This document shows, piece by piece, positions 31,277 to 43,953 of a DNA stretch of 64,000 nt. Made by a program: the position numbers and the translations under genes. Position 1 is the stretch's first letter, and the number at the start of each line of letters is the position of its first letter. Below the pieces are notes generated by a model. That model was not told the origin of the DNA and did no database searches. It was given only the letters and a program-made list of their open reading frames with translations. Source of the stretch: Astropecten irregularis (Eukaryota; Echinodermata; Asteroidea; Paxillosida; Astropectinidae); assembly GCA_963971285.1 (NCBI GenBank), contig OZ020246.1, positions 15,731,217-15,795,216 of the forward strand, in the 5' to 3' direction.

Positions 31277-34200
31277 ATGAATATGGCGGACATGGAAGAA
31301 GACGCGGTACCGACGATTGGTGGTAGATCCATCGATCTATTACGAGTTGTTGATCTGAAACAAGAGCTCAAAAAGCGAGGTTTGTCGATCAGTGGCAGCA
31401 AGAGCGTTCTTGTGGAAAGACTGACAGCGGTAAATTGTTCTGTTATGTTATATTTTTATTGCAAATTATATTCTTGATTTCTGAAAAAAAAGAGATGCAT
31501 TGCATGTTTTGCAGGATATCACTGGTACTCGGCGGTTTTTAACCGTAGGTAATCGAACCATGTTATTTTGTGGGAACCCGCGAAGGAGAACTGGGAAAAT
31601 TGGATTTAATTCTGTGCTACTCCACCCTCGGGAGTCGGATTATAAATCCATTATTTGGAAAGAATTCCACTGACAGCAAAACTTATTGGATGCAAGACAT
31701 ATTGAACTTCAATCTCAGGTGTATAAAAAAACTATAACACTGGGGTAGCATATCTGAAAAGTGAGATTTTTACTGTTTTTTTTACCTACAAAGTACAAGT
31801 AGGGCCTAGGCCTAGTAGTGAGTAGTACAATGATACACTTTGAATGCAGCGGTAGCCGTTTTTGTCATAACGCCCTCTATCGGTCCCATACTTGTGCACA
31901 AGTGATGGCCATCAGTGGAATTCTTCCCCATTATTTTCGTAATTGGCCTGTTTGTTGTTATATTGCCACATTTATCTTTTCCTAGGCTGAACTTAGGGTA
32001 AGGAAAAGAATTAAGGCTTTGGCAAGTTGCTGTCATTTTGAAACAAGCATAATTTTTGTTTCTGTAGCAAATGTACCTTGAGCGACTGCAACAAGAATCG
32101 GTGGAGGATGGAACAGCAAAAAAACAGGTTGGTAAAAGGCGTCGTCCATACAGATACGAACAATTCAAATACAGAATAACCATCAACTGATTCGCTGTTC
32201 AATTTTGCTCTTGTAAGTTCTTGCAAGTTCCAATATGGTATGTAAAGAGTCAGTGTATTTCCCTGTTGATTTTAAGAAGTGGAAGTCTCAAGAAATTAAT
32301 TCTTAAGGGCCTACTCGCATATTTTGTTGGAGGGAAGTGATTTTGATGTATTGGTAAGCTGCCATGAAAGTGAAGTTCAAAAATTCAAATTCGTCAGGTT
32401 TTCTTCTATAACTGGAGAGGTAAAGAATTAAAGAAACTCCCTAACCCTGCTCAGTACAACATATCCCAACTGTCTTACTGCTTGTTGGACACTGTTGGAT
32501 TGAGCATAGCAGTAAACAGATGGTTGATATTCTTGTTGTACTTTGTTGGATTGAGCAGGTTACTCTACAATATGTAAAGTTGGTATGTTTGATTGAGCAG
32601 TTGTCTCATTTCTGGCCAAGTGTTGGATTTGTAGGATTCAGCAGGACACTCATTTTTGGCCATGAATTGGATTTGCTGGATTCAGCAGTTCAGCGTAGAA
32701 CAGCCAGTAGTTATTTCAGAGTTGGATTTGAAGGATTCAGCAGTCCAGTGCAGAACAGCCACTAGTTATTTCAGAGTTGGATTTGGTGGATTCAGCAGTT
32801 ACCTAATTTTAAGCAAATGTTGGACTCGGTTGGATTGAGCATGGTACCCTGCACAAACACCTAGGGGGTAGGGTTAATCCAGTAAAATTTTACAGTAAAT
32901 TTGAAGATTGGTGCATTCTTTTGACATCTGAAAAAAGCAGGAAAAAGCATTGATTTACGGCCATTATGGTAGACTAGTGCATCACATACTATCTACAAGT
33001 CAGCCAATTAAGCAGCAGTTACCCTGAAAGTGATATTTTTTTCTCCCATTCTTCTTGTAGATTGTAGACGAGGCAGTGGCATCCAATTCATTCATCCAGC
33101 AGTATCTTCAGCAGCAGCAGGAACTTCTGCGACAGAGGCAGACTGAAAAAGGTTCATTTTGTTATTTTGTAAAATAGATTCCGCTCTTGGAAAGAGTTGA
33201 ATTCATGTGTTATTATAGAAGTTATTAAGTTAAAAAGGAACGCAGAATACCAAGAAATTTGTTTGACACCATGTGCAGACTCTAGTGTAAGTTTGTGGCT
33301 TTCTGATAAGAGCAGATGAACTTAAATACAGAAAAAGTTTGAACAAAACTAGTAGCTGCATCCTTTGAGGTAATATCATACTTTTTGTCAAAGAAATGTA
33401 GATTCATGGGCAAAATTATCAAGCAAATGAAAAGTTGAAAATGAATTGTTTTGGGTCATTGGTTGTACTCTTTTTCTGAATAAATACTGTATTTCAGGCA
33501 GAAGAATTGTAAGAGTATGTTTCTATCCTCATCATTTTTATACCCTGTAAGTTATAGGTAAATCTGTGAAGTTTCAGTATGTTACCAAAGTATGATAGTA
33601 ACTTTAATGGATTCTTTGTGGGTTTAGGAAATATTGAAGGATTAGGGCAAGTGGGAGGCTGTACACATTGCAAACCAGCAACAAGGTCTCTATAATTTGA
33701 GAGCATTCAGGAAGCTTTTCTTCCAGCTTTCAGGTTACTAGCTTCTGAGTGTTGTGGGAGTACTGAAGATGCATCGCAGCAAGAAGGCGTTAGGAGTGAG
33801 GCTGGATTTTGTATTCAGTGCCAAGCCTATGTGTGGTGTTGTCAGGTTCCTTTTAGGTATGCTAATTATTTGTTTTCTCCACATTTCTGTTTTCAGAAAA
33901 TGAGGAGCAGGCTGAGCAAGATTCCTGCCCCGAGGTTCCATCTGCTCTGGCAGACCAGGTGAAAGAGCTCCACCAGTCTCTCTCCAGAGTGCAGTCCCGA
34001 GAAGATGACGCCTCCGAGCAAGACAAGAACCAGGAGCAACCTCCTGACTCTACCGACGCTGCTGTCAAGGTAAGAGAGGCTGATTCTGCGGTGAGTGAGG
34101 AGGCTCCATCGGCAGAACAGAAGAAAGACGAGAACGCAGAAGCAGAGAGGTCCGTTGAGGAGGAAGGAAAGAAAGAAGTGAGGACTGCTGACAAGGATGC

Positions 34201-37200
34201 TGAAGCTGAGCCTGCGAAGAAAGAGGCGGAGCAGAAAACAGCCATTCCAGACGCAGGTCCCCAAAGGGAGCAACATCAAGAGAAGGATGGAGAGCCTGTG
34301 GAGACCAGCGGCCAAGAGGAGAAGACTCAAAGACTAGACGAGAAGAAAGACTCCGCTGATGCAGAGGCAGTCCCTGCTGAGGTAGATGGAGAACCTGAAA
34401 CGGTCCCGGATGTCCCATCGGCAACAGATAAGCCAGTTGATGCTACCCAAGAAGAAGGTGGAGGAGATCCTCCCAAACAAGAAGCCGAAACTGAGGCTGC
34501 ACCAGCTCCAGAGCCCGCTGTCACCGGCACACGGAAGGGTCGACGCTGGTCCTCCAGGTCGTCTGATAAGGAGGAAACGGCAGAGAAGCCAGAAGGGAAA
34601 GGTGGCAGCACTGGCAGGTCAAGTCTGAGAAGGTCCTCTAGATCCAGGATTTCAGAGGCACAGGAGGAGGAGAAGACAGCAAAACAAGCTGATGAGGTAA
34701 GTGTACTTGAAGGTTGCCATGGCCTGGCAGGAACAAGATTGTTTAGATCCAACAGTAGCCTTTGCCAATGTTCATAGATTAAATTTACCTCGCATATTTT
34801 TTTTGTCAAGAAAAAAAACAAACCTTGAAAAATGGCACTTTTTCTTTTCATCTCTCTTATAAAATCAGAAAAATGAAGGCCCTGTGAAGACCACACAGTC
34901 TGATGCTGTCGCAGATCCTGAAGCCTTGGACACACAACCACCAGCAAGTGAGAAAGTGTCAGAAGACAATAAGGAAGGACAAGAAGACCAGAAGGTATTT
35001 TAGTCATGATATTCATCAGATTAAGCTAATATTTCCCATTTGTTTACCCATTTTGTACCACCTGACAGTACAGATAAACAAGCAGACAGATTAAGAAGGT
35101 GGTGGCAATGCTATGTCTCACTGAGGTGAGCAACCATCTGACAGAACTGACATACCGGCGCAGTGCAAACTGACAAACAAACTGACAAACAAACTGACAA
35201 ACAAGCAAACAAATGTAGAAGGTGGTGGCAATGCCACGTCTCACTGAGGTGAGCAACCACTTGACAAAACAGACAAACAAACAGACTTATGCAGAAGATG
35301 GAGTACAAGTTAGCAGCAGCAATTGGTTGTTCAAGAGTAAGTCTTCTAAATTTGAAGAGTGTTATTTGCACCCCCATTCCTCTTTCAGGATGCAGAGGAG
35401 CCGATGCAGACGGAGGACGCTGACATCGCGGAGAAGGATGCTGACATCGCGAAGAAAGATACTGACGGCGCGAAGAAGGATGCTGACGGCGCGAAGAAGG
35501 ATGCCAACATCGTGGAGAAGGACGCTGACAGCGCGAAGAAGGATGCTGACAACTCGGAGAAGGATGCTGACATCTTGGAGAAGGATGCTGACAACTCAGA
35601 GAAGGATGCTGACATCGCGGAGAAGGACGCTGACATTGCAGAGAAGGATGCTGACATGGCGGAGAAGGACGCTGACATCGCGGAGAAGGACACTGACATG
35701 GCAGTGAAGGATGCTGACAGTGCGGTGAAAGATGAACATCCCAAAGAGGTCAAGACTGACAAACAAAGCAGCATCTCAGCGGAGGATACACTCAGCACTG
35801 AGGATCAGGTCACAGCAGAGCCGACACAAAAGTAAGTACAGGATCATTTTTCAAAGACTCTACCCCAAACCGTCCTCCCATCTTCTTTGGGTACCGTATC
35901 CAAATTGAAGGTGGCATTTTGCGGTACTCAAGAAAACGTTCAGATATTATAAGTCAGGAATGTTGAATAGAAACAAGGGGCTTTCTTGGTCTTTTCACGT
36001 TTTTCCCAGTGAATGTGCTCCTGATCAAATAGGACAATTGGTTGCATCTCTTAAAGAATGAAAACCCAGGCGCGAGCCTCATTTCACAGCCTTGCTGTGG
36101 ATGGAGCAAGATTTTTGAATGGAATGAAAGTTTCTTGACAATTTTCACAGGTTGGCAAGAAATTTGGGCTGTGCACTTGCTCATTTACATGGGGGCCTTG
36201 CATGGTGACCTCACCTCCTTGCTAGAAACAATACACAGATTGGCTAGCGTGCATCTTCCAGAGTACCTTAGTAATCACACAGTAAGCACAAAATCGTGAT
36301 ATGAAGTTTGCCCATTGTTCATGAGGCAATGAAAATCTTGAACTACAATTTGAATTTTCAGTTTTTTACTAACATATTGTTCTTTTGTTTGCACTTAATT
36401 GTATCGACAAAAAAAATATTCTCTGTGACAAAACATCCTCCATTCGATAAGCAGGGGAAACGAGAAGGAAGCTGATGATGCAAAGTCACCTGTTGCCATG
36501 GAAACGGAAGAAAAACAGGAGGTAGAGATAAGTGCAGATATCGCTATGGATACCGCCAGTAGTGAGATGCCGGATACAGGGACACCAGCTGAAAAGGTAA
36601 ACATTTCGCCCACCAACTACCAACATTTCGACCCTAAATTGTCAATTTTTGCAATGACCCCGTCACGTCTTGTTCTTCAATTTGGATGAATTTGTACTGT
36701 AATTCTTTTCACCCAAAATCCAGAAAAAATCTGCCAAATTAGTCAAAGATTATCTTGGTTGGCAACTTGCCATTGTTTTGTCAATTGATTACATCTGAGC
36801 CATCGTGAAAATTACAGTAAAAAACAACATCAGAAAGTAATCTTGAAAACTAAATTTCCAAAAGAAATTGTTTTTGATTTTGTCTGTCTGACTATTGAAC
36901 CAGGGAAAGCCTTCCCTCAAAGAATTAATGAAAGATTGAAGTAGAATTTTTGCCCAAATGATATAATGTGACTAAAACTAATTGCACTTAGCTCAAGGAG
37001 GTAGTCGGACTCAGAGCAGAGACAAGCAGGTTACCAGGCTAAGCCGAGTGAATGTTAAACCCCATGGAATGCACCCTGAATAACGCGCCTGGGCGCCTCC
37101 TAGTTTCAGTCACCCTCTGAATGACCGCAGAGAATGGTTCTATAGTGCTCCGGATTTCACTGGACTGTCCTTTTGGAAAACACATCTAGAGTGTTTAAGT

Positions 37201-40200
37201 GAGAGACTTTGTAAGTTGTGGACCATCTTGAGTTTGAGTCAGCTGTCATCATCCATTAAAAACTCTTCCAACGTCAAGTGGCTTGGAACTGGCAATTGAC
37301 AATCAGCTGAGAGCTTTATACTCTAGATGGAGAATATAGACTGATGAGATTTGAATGCTGAATCTATGCAAGAACTGTTACTTATCATTGACGACTGTCA
37401 TCAGCCATCATGCCATCTTATGTGACTTCCAGCAATGTGATACTGCTCTCCATTGAACTCACAAAGTTAATGGCGCCCTTGAGAAGTCATCTTATGCTCA
37501 CAGGAATTCTCTACAAGGATGTGGAACTCAGTTTTAATATCCATCGCTGTTAAGTTGCATCCCCATCATTGATGTCCAAACAAGAGACGTCTGTGTCTTC
37601 CCCATGAACATTTTGTTAAGCAACCTCCTTGGAGGATTCATCCACCATACCAAGAACTTTGACTTCATCATCGTCAACCAGGATCACCGTGACAACAAAC
37701 TGTTGCCATGAACTAAAACCAATGGCTTTTCTTGAGGATTATATGGCTGAGATTCACCGTTCATCTAGGACATTGTAATGAGTTCATTACTTTCACAAAT
37801 GATACATCGGGTGCAGAGACGGTGGTCTGTCTTCATGAATATTCATCAGCCTGCGCTGTGATTGGAGGAATGTCCTGAATATAAATGAGACTGAAATGCC
37901 TGACCAGCAAGGACAACTGGTGGAAATTGACATGGACTGAATATTTATGATATGCTGTGCTGTGATTGGAGGAATCGTCAGAACATTCTAATACATTCTA
38001 ATGCATCTAGGATGATGCATATTCATATGCGCCGTGCCATGATTGGATAGAGCTCCACGAACATTCATACATATTCATGATCAGCCTGTTTGACACACCC
38101 TGACTTGTGATCGGCTTGGATGACTGACTGGCATTGAGATGTGGACATGATGTAGCCTGGCTGCCAAACCGATGCTGCTATCCTACCCATGACATTTGTG
38201 TGGATCCTGATGGTGCCGTCTCTGGAGGTCTGGTGTCTGCAAGGCTATTTTTCATGCAAAGAAAACATATTTTCATTATAAAGGCGCCCATCTTTGCAGA
38301 AATGTGAACAACAAAAGAATCCTGATATTTTTGCACTGCAATGAATACTTCTTTTGTGAACACATTCAGACCAAAAGTACAGATTGTTTTCTGGTCCAGC
38401 AAAAAAAACCTGTTTTTTATGAAGAACAATTTCATTCTTGTGACCTTTCATAAAAGCTTGCACCAAAAAAATCCATCTTTTCCAAAATCTTGAATTACAA
38501 TTCGCATTTTCAACCAATTTTGTTTGTGCAATGCACTGAGATGAACAAAGCAAGAAATAAAATCAACATTTTTGAAAAATGACGTTTCCTGCACTATTGC
38601 TCGTTTTATGATGAACACGTTTCATTCCGAGTAGAAATTTCTGGTTAGAAAGTGAAACATCTAAAAAGAGATGAGGAAAAGGACAAAAGTCATGAAATTC
38701 ATATTTTATTAAATTTCAAATAAGTCATCAATATTAGTTCTGAAGTTTTTATAACTATAAATGGTGATTGATCGCCAAAAGTTTCCAGAATGAAATAAAG
38801 TGCCAAATTTTCACCAAAAATTGAATAACTTTTTTTAAAGAAAAAAGCAACATGAAAAATTGTTACCTTCATGAAAGATTCATCAATAATGTTGCTGACA
38901 AAATAATGAATAACACTCTGTTTGTTTTGGGGGAATATTTTTGTTGTCCATTTCAGGATCAGACTGAGAGTTCAGATGAACTGGCCAAGCAAGTCTCCGT
39001 TCCAGTCAAGACCAGACGGATCGCCATAGGTTGTAAGTGATTGTTTTTACAGTTACAGGGTATGAAGACACCAAAACATTTTTGATTTTGGCAAGATCAA
39101 AAATGAGACAGCTATTCCACACAATTTTGCTTAAGAATTGCAACAGTTTTGCGTCGCTTTCTACTGTTTGCAATGATCAATTGAGCTAGAAATATCACAT
39201 CTTTGTTTTCCATGAAAATTGAAATTATGACCAGCCTGCAGCTGTTTTGTCTTGTTTACCAATATTGTACATGTACATGCCCTAGTAAACCTAAATGTAT
39301 TTTCAGTCTTACCACAAAACTTGTGTCCTTTACAAGAGGGCATTACAGAGCCACCAATCTTTCAACATTTTGACCGGACAAAGCCATACCTACATGTTCA
39401 TGGAATTTCTTTCAAGCATGTTCAAGTACCTCACCTCAAATCTCAATTCAGTTAAAATTTCCCTTAACTCTCACCCAAATTATGAAATATGATTATGACA
39501 TCTGTTTCTGTTCCTTTTTCTGATTAGCCACAGTCTCCAAGGACAAGGAGGACAGTCCGACCGACAAGGTGGGCGGAGGAGTGACCCCGCCCCTCACCAC
39601 CAGGAAGAGGCGCTGGGGAACCACCAATAGGCCCACACAGACCAAGAAGCTCAACGTCAACATCAGCACGGACATGCTCAAGGTATTAACAACTGTCAAG
39701 CCCATTAAGCCCCGAAGTGGCCATTTGGCCTCATGTTTTTTTATTTCCGTGAAACAGATATAAAGCAAATTTGTCGACATTTCTTATCATTTTTTCAGGA
39801 GATGATGCCAGAGATGAAACAGACCTCACTTGACAACGTCGTCATGGATACAGATGACAAGAAGCAGCGGTCTGCATCGGAGAGCTCGGAGGACGAAGGT
39901 GAGCCGGAGGCCAAGCGCAGAGAGCCGACCATCACCCGTACCATCACCCAAACCGTGCCCCAAGACGGAGGAGCGAGGAGCGACACCGATTCATCAGATG
40001 ACCAGGGGGAGGAAGACAGGAAGCCCAAGGAAGGAAGAAAGGTAAAGAGACGTTGATGTCCTCCTGGGACCTTTAGGATGGTCCTCGGGGGATTTAGGAT
40101 CTTCTGTCCGATACAAGCCTAGGTTCTGATGACCCCCGGCTTTAATTACTAGCTACCAATTCCGGATTGCCATTCAAGACATTCACTTTTAACTTAAGTC

Positions 40201-43200
40201 TGTGCCATTTATCTTTGGAAACATTGATTTGTGAAAGCACCTCAAGGTCTGAGATTTGTAAAAATTTGAATGAACCAAACTGTCCATTCATTTGGTGATG
40301 ATGCTGGTCCCTGTTTTCCAGGCCGCGTCGAGCGGCGATGATCAGGATGAGGATCGAAAGGCAGAGGTGGAGAAGTCCAGCGGGGAGGAAGATGACGACA
40401 GCGCCAGCAGCGATGAGGACAGCGAGGAGGACACCGCGGCTGGAGACAAGTCGGACGGAGAGGAGAAGCCGGATGGAGCCAGGACAACTGAGGAGGACGA
40501 GGAGAGACGAGAGCAGTTAGCCAAGGAGAAGGCGGCCAAGAAAGAGGAGAAAGCAGCCAAACTGAAGGCCAAGATGGAAAGAGCCAAGGAAAAAGAAGAA
40601 AAGGCCAAAGGTGAGACTGCTGGTCAGCAAAGCCTCCTATTATCAGACCTTGTCCTCCATCACATTATAGTGTAGTCTGACCCCAACCACTTTGTACCCT
40701 CAGTTCAAACAGATCTTGGCAAGTGTACAAATGTCTGACTAATCATTTCCTTGAATGTTTGGTACCAAAGCTTTGAATCTAGCGGACGTGGTGATAAGCT
40801 CACATCAGCAACTTTAGGCTTTCTGCAAACCTTACTGGTGCTTGTTTGTTAAAACATTTGGACCTTATTCCAAACTCTAGCCAAGGCTTTGCCATCCAAA
40901 AGTTGTAATGCATGTCATGGTTCTTTCTCTGAAGTATCACCAAAAACCTCTATTTTGGTAACAGTATATGATAAACATGTGTAAATAATTCTGAACCACA
41001 GCCCATGATGAGGTTTGGAAGGACATTTGAAAGAAGTCTTTTGTTCCTGACCTTCGTTTGCTGTCTTTCTTGTCATTTCTTAGAGAATCTTCTGGCCAAG
41101 AAGACCAAGCTGCGTGAGGTCGTCCGTACCTCCATCGACGAGCCCATCCGGGCGACGGGCCGGCCGGGCAAGCCCAGTCCCCCGCGCAAGCCAGAGAGCG
41201 CCGTGGTGCACGTCATGAACTTGGTGCGGCCCTACACCCTGAACCAGCTGAAGGAGCTGCTGGGCCGATCTGGCAAGCTGGAGGCTGAGGATGGGTTCTG
41301 GATTGACAACATCAAGTCCCACTGCTTTGCCATGGTGAGTCCTTGGGTTGATGTCATAAGCTTCACAAGGGAGAGAAACTTTAATGCCAATTGGGTCCAG
41401 CCACTGAACAGCATTTTCAGGCCTTGGCTTTGCTGTGGATTTTTAGCTTCTGTAAGCCCTAGCCTTGAATCTGGGCGGAAAGGGCTAAGTGGCAACAAAA
41501 TGTCTCGATCAAGTTAAGCACCATCATTCCCCCAAGGATGGAACCCTGGCCCATATTTTGTGGAATCCTCCACAAGAGTCTCATGTGTTTGAGACACCAG
41601 ACCAATTGGCCGACATCACCTCACCGAGGTTTAAACAATATCATCAAAACGTTGATTTCCTATATCTTATATTTGGAACTTATCCTCCTCCAGTTCTCAT
41701 CAGTGGAAGAAGCCGTCGCCTGTCGGGACAACCTCCACGGCACCAAGTGGCCCAGCAGCAATCCCAAGACTCTCCGCATCGACTTCGCCAGCAAAGAGGA
41801 GGTAGGAGCATATTTCCTTCTGATATGGAGAACAACCCCCCCCCCCCTTCTTTCTGCTGTGTCTGCAATAGACCTTATTCATGGTTCATCCATCCTACAT
41901 TTGAAGCAGTGTAATCAAACCGAGGCTTGGGAACCATTTTCCTTGTAGAATAGCTGTTATCTTTTCTGACAGATATACAAGATGGATGTGCTGTGAATAA
42001 GGAGTATGCTTCTGTTTCGGTCAATGGAACTGGACTCTCAATCTCCTCTTTAGTGCTTCCAAAATTGTCCTTTTAGTTGATAGCCTACATGTTGCCTCTA
42101 AACGTGTCCTCTAAAAACTCTAACATGGCCATTTCTTGGGATTGAGAAGACCCAGACATTTCAATGATGCAGTCTCCCTCCATTTGTTGAATGTCTCAGA
42201 TGGACAGACACTTGGGCAAGGCCGTCCCCAAGCCGGCACCACCCCCGCCAACTCCCAAGCAAGAGCCCGTGGACAGATCAAAGCGTGAGCGCCGGGCATC
42301 GGAGAGAGACCAGGAAACGGCAAGGGAGCAAGAGAGAGAGAGGGACCGTCTTGGTCGGCCGCCGATGAGAGAATGGGACAAGGACAGGGAGCGGAGCCTG
42401 TCCAGGGAAAGACGACGCAAGGAACGGGAACGCAGGCATGCAGAGAAGAAAGGTACAAGACGGTCTCAGGTTCATCCTGGGAAAAAACTTCTTCTTCTTT
42501 CGTATGAGACAGCTTGGCGATGTCGCTCAGCTGCTGCAGACAGCTCACTGTGTCAGGGAAATAACTTTAAAAACGGAAATGGGAAGTTGAAGATCGCCCT
42601 TAAGGACGTGGAAAGTAGCCATTGGTATTGTTCTCTTGGCTGTGGCACCTTTTGCAGGTTGTGAGCATCAGGCATGTAGCATAACTGCATCAGGGAAACT
42701 TGCATCAGAGTCTGGGTCAGAATGGTCCTGCAGAGAAGGAGATATGTCTTGAAAACAATTGTGGAATTGTGTTGCCCAATGTTTGTTGGCAAGCCTGTTA
42801 ACAGTTTTTGATGAAACTAAAAGTCACTCATCTTTCTATTTTTTAAACTTCTTAAATGTTTATGAAACATATTTTAATGGGCTGCTTTTTTTTTTTGCAT
42901 CAGTGAAAGAAGAAGTGGAAGAGCCTCCCGCTAAACTCCTGGATGATTTGTTCAGGAAGACCAAGTCCACCCCATGCATCTACTGGCTGCCACTCACAGA
43001 GGAACAGGTGAGTACTGCCTTAGAGGCCCATCTCGGGCAGTAGGTCTCCTGAGTTCAGGTTGAAACGCTGTCTTGGACTCTGAATGATTTTCGCTCAGTT
43101 GTTGTTGTTCATTATATGAACCCTCCTCAACTGCTAACACTTGCTGTGTCGTAGGCCTGAAGAGAAGACACATAGCCGTCACCATCTCTAGATTGGTGTA

Positions 43201-43953
43201 GTGTGTTCTGGGCCTAGCATACCTGTCGTGAAGCTTGGCCCAGGAATAGAACATTCACACATTAAACTGTACAAGACCTTACCTTGATTCGTTCTTTTCC
43301 ACTCATTTTGTGAACACAACCATATCATTTGGTTCATTTTTTCCCCTTCTTGTAAAGAGGATTCATGAATAAGACTGAGGTTTTTATGAAGTCAGAAGAG
43401 TGTTGACTTGGACATCCTGCTTGCTGTTTTGGGGCCAACACTGACACATTTGAAGGATTTTAATATAAAATTATCTGTACATCTTCCCCTCTTTGTACAC
43501 TTTCTTCTTTGTACATCTACCCTTTTGTACACCTCTCAATTTGTATAATTTCTTCTTCATACACTTTCTTCTTCATACACCTACCCCTTAGTCCACCTCC
43601 CCCTTTGTACACTATCCTTTTGTACTCCATTGTACACCTCGCCTATTACACCTTTCCCTTCTTACACCTTTGTATACCTCTAACAACTTAATCTTATCTC
43701 TTGCCAAGTTGAAAAATCCATGCTGATTGAAACTTTGTGGTTATATGTAAATGTTGGTATTCTTCCCTAGGTCGCACAGAAAATTGAAGTGGACAAGGCT
43801 CGCATAAAGGAAAGGGAAGATAGAAGACGTAAGATGGAAGAGGAGGAGGCCAAGGGAAGAGAGAAAGAACGTAAGGAGAGGACCAGCGGGGAGGCCCAGC
43901 GAGCCTCGGCCCGGAGACGCAGCCGATCTCGCAGCAGGGGGCGCAGACGTTGA
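31277..43953 (+). CDS. ACIN1: Acinus (apoptotic chromatin condensation inducer)
   Basis: Nuclear RNA-binding protein of the ASAP complex (with RNPS1 and SAP18), tied to splicing and the exon junction complex. Sixteen exons: 31277-31429, 32068-32127, 33061-33151, 33897-34696, 34869-34994, 35389-35831, 36455-36596, 38957-39032, 39528-39682, 39799-40041, 40322-40610, 41084-41334, 41694-41801, 42200-42452, 42904-43007, 43771-43953. The product is 1158 aa (human 1341). Domains: SAP (about residues 17-51, [20 protein letters not shown]); [18 protein letters not shown], conserved; long acidic/Lys-rich region with a heptad array (420-524); RRM at about 899-985 ([32 protein letters not shown]); RNPS1/SAP18-binding motif at about 1071-1098 ([20 protein letters not shown], then WLPLTEEQ); RS tail [13 protein letters not shown]. 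The ATG at 31283 (MADMEED) may be the true start. Exon 8 has two possible donors, 3 nt apart. Confidence 0.95.
32484..32845 (+). repeat. 56-bp tandem repeat in ACIN1 intron 2
   Basis: GTTGGATTTG...GGATTCAGCAG units begin at 32665, 32721 and 32777 (56 bp apart), with looser GTTGGATTGAGCA versions at 32486, 32547 and 32829. The two best units share AACAGCCA(G/C)TAGTTATTT. Confidence 0.75.
33366..33604. repeat. MITE family A copy in ACIN1 intron 3
   Basis: Left AGGTAATATCATACTTTTTG; right ACCAAAGTATGATAGTAACT; interior AATACTGTATTTCAGGCAGA and AGTTATAGGTAAATCTGTGA. About 240 bp. Confidence 0.75.
35053..35290 (+). repeat. 76-bp minisatellite, locus 4
   Basis: About 2.5 units, one expanded by extra AACTGACAAACAA steps near 35167-35205. 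It ends about 100 bp before the ACIN1 exon 6 acceptor. Confidence 0.85.
35416..35730 (+). repeat. 21-bp coding minisatellite, 15 heptads in ACIN1 exon 6
   Basis: Fifteen in-frame 21-bp units encode DADIAEK and variants ([35 protein letters not shown]), without interruption, at about residues 420-524. The period equals a heptad, and each unit is Asp-Ala-Asp then Glu/Lys-Lys, so a charged helix is likely. I know of no such array in vertebrate acinus. Confidence 0.95.
36597..38956 (+). other. ACIN1 intron 7: long intron with repeated CCAAT-bearing segments
   Basis: No exon recognised. 37839-38110 holds three to four loosely repeated segments: ATTCAT or ATTTAT, then GC(T/C)GTGCTGTGATTGGAGGAAT (37851, 37958), and a weaker GCCGTGCCATGATTGGAT (38030). 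Each includes GATTGG, an inverted CCAAT box. The part at 37000-38200 is less AT-rich than its flanks; the remainder is plain AT-rich sequence. Confidence 0.5.
39045..39190. repeat. MITE family A remnant in ACIN1 intron 8 (reverse)
   Basis: AAGATCAAAAATGAGACAG, CACAATTTTGC and GCAATGATCAATTGAGCTAG are the reverse of the 26226-26350 arm. Confidence 0.6.
43486..43690 (+). repeat. Pyrimidine-rich degenerate repeat in ACIN1 intron 15
   Basis: Words of the form CCTCTTTGTACACTTTCTTC, TACACCTACCCC and CTTCATACAC recur every 15-25 bp on a CT-rich strand. Confidence 0.6.

Noticed and set aside
33862-35016. Long antisense ORFs opposite ACIN1 exon 4
   Set aside because: The Glu/Lys-rich sense exon gives Ser/Leu/Phe-rich open antisense frames; the sense frame has splice sites, phase and acinus context.
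35385-35798. 137-codon antisense ORF of Ser/Ala/Met-Ser-Ala repeats
   Set aside because: It is the mirror of the ACIN1 heptad array; a 21-bp repeat free of stops in one frame is often open in others.
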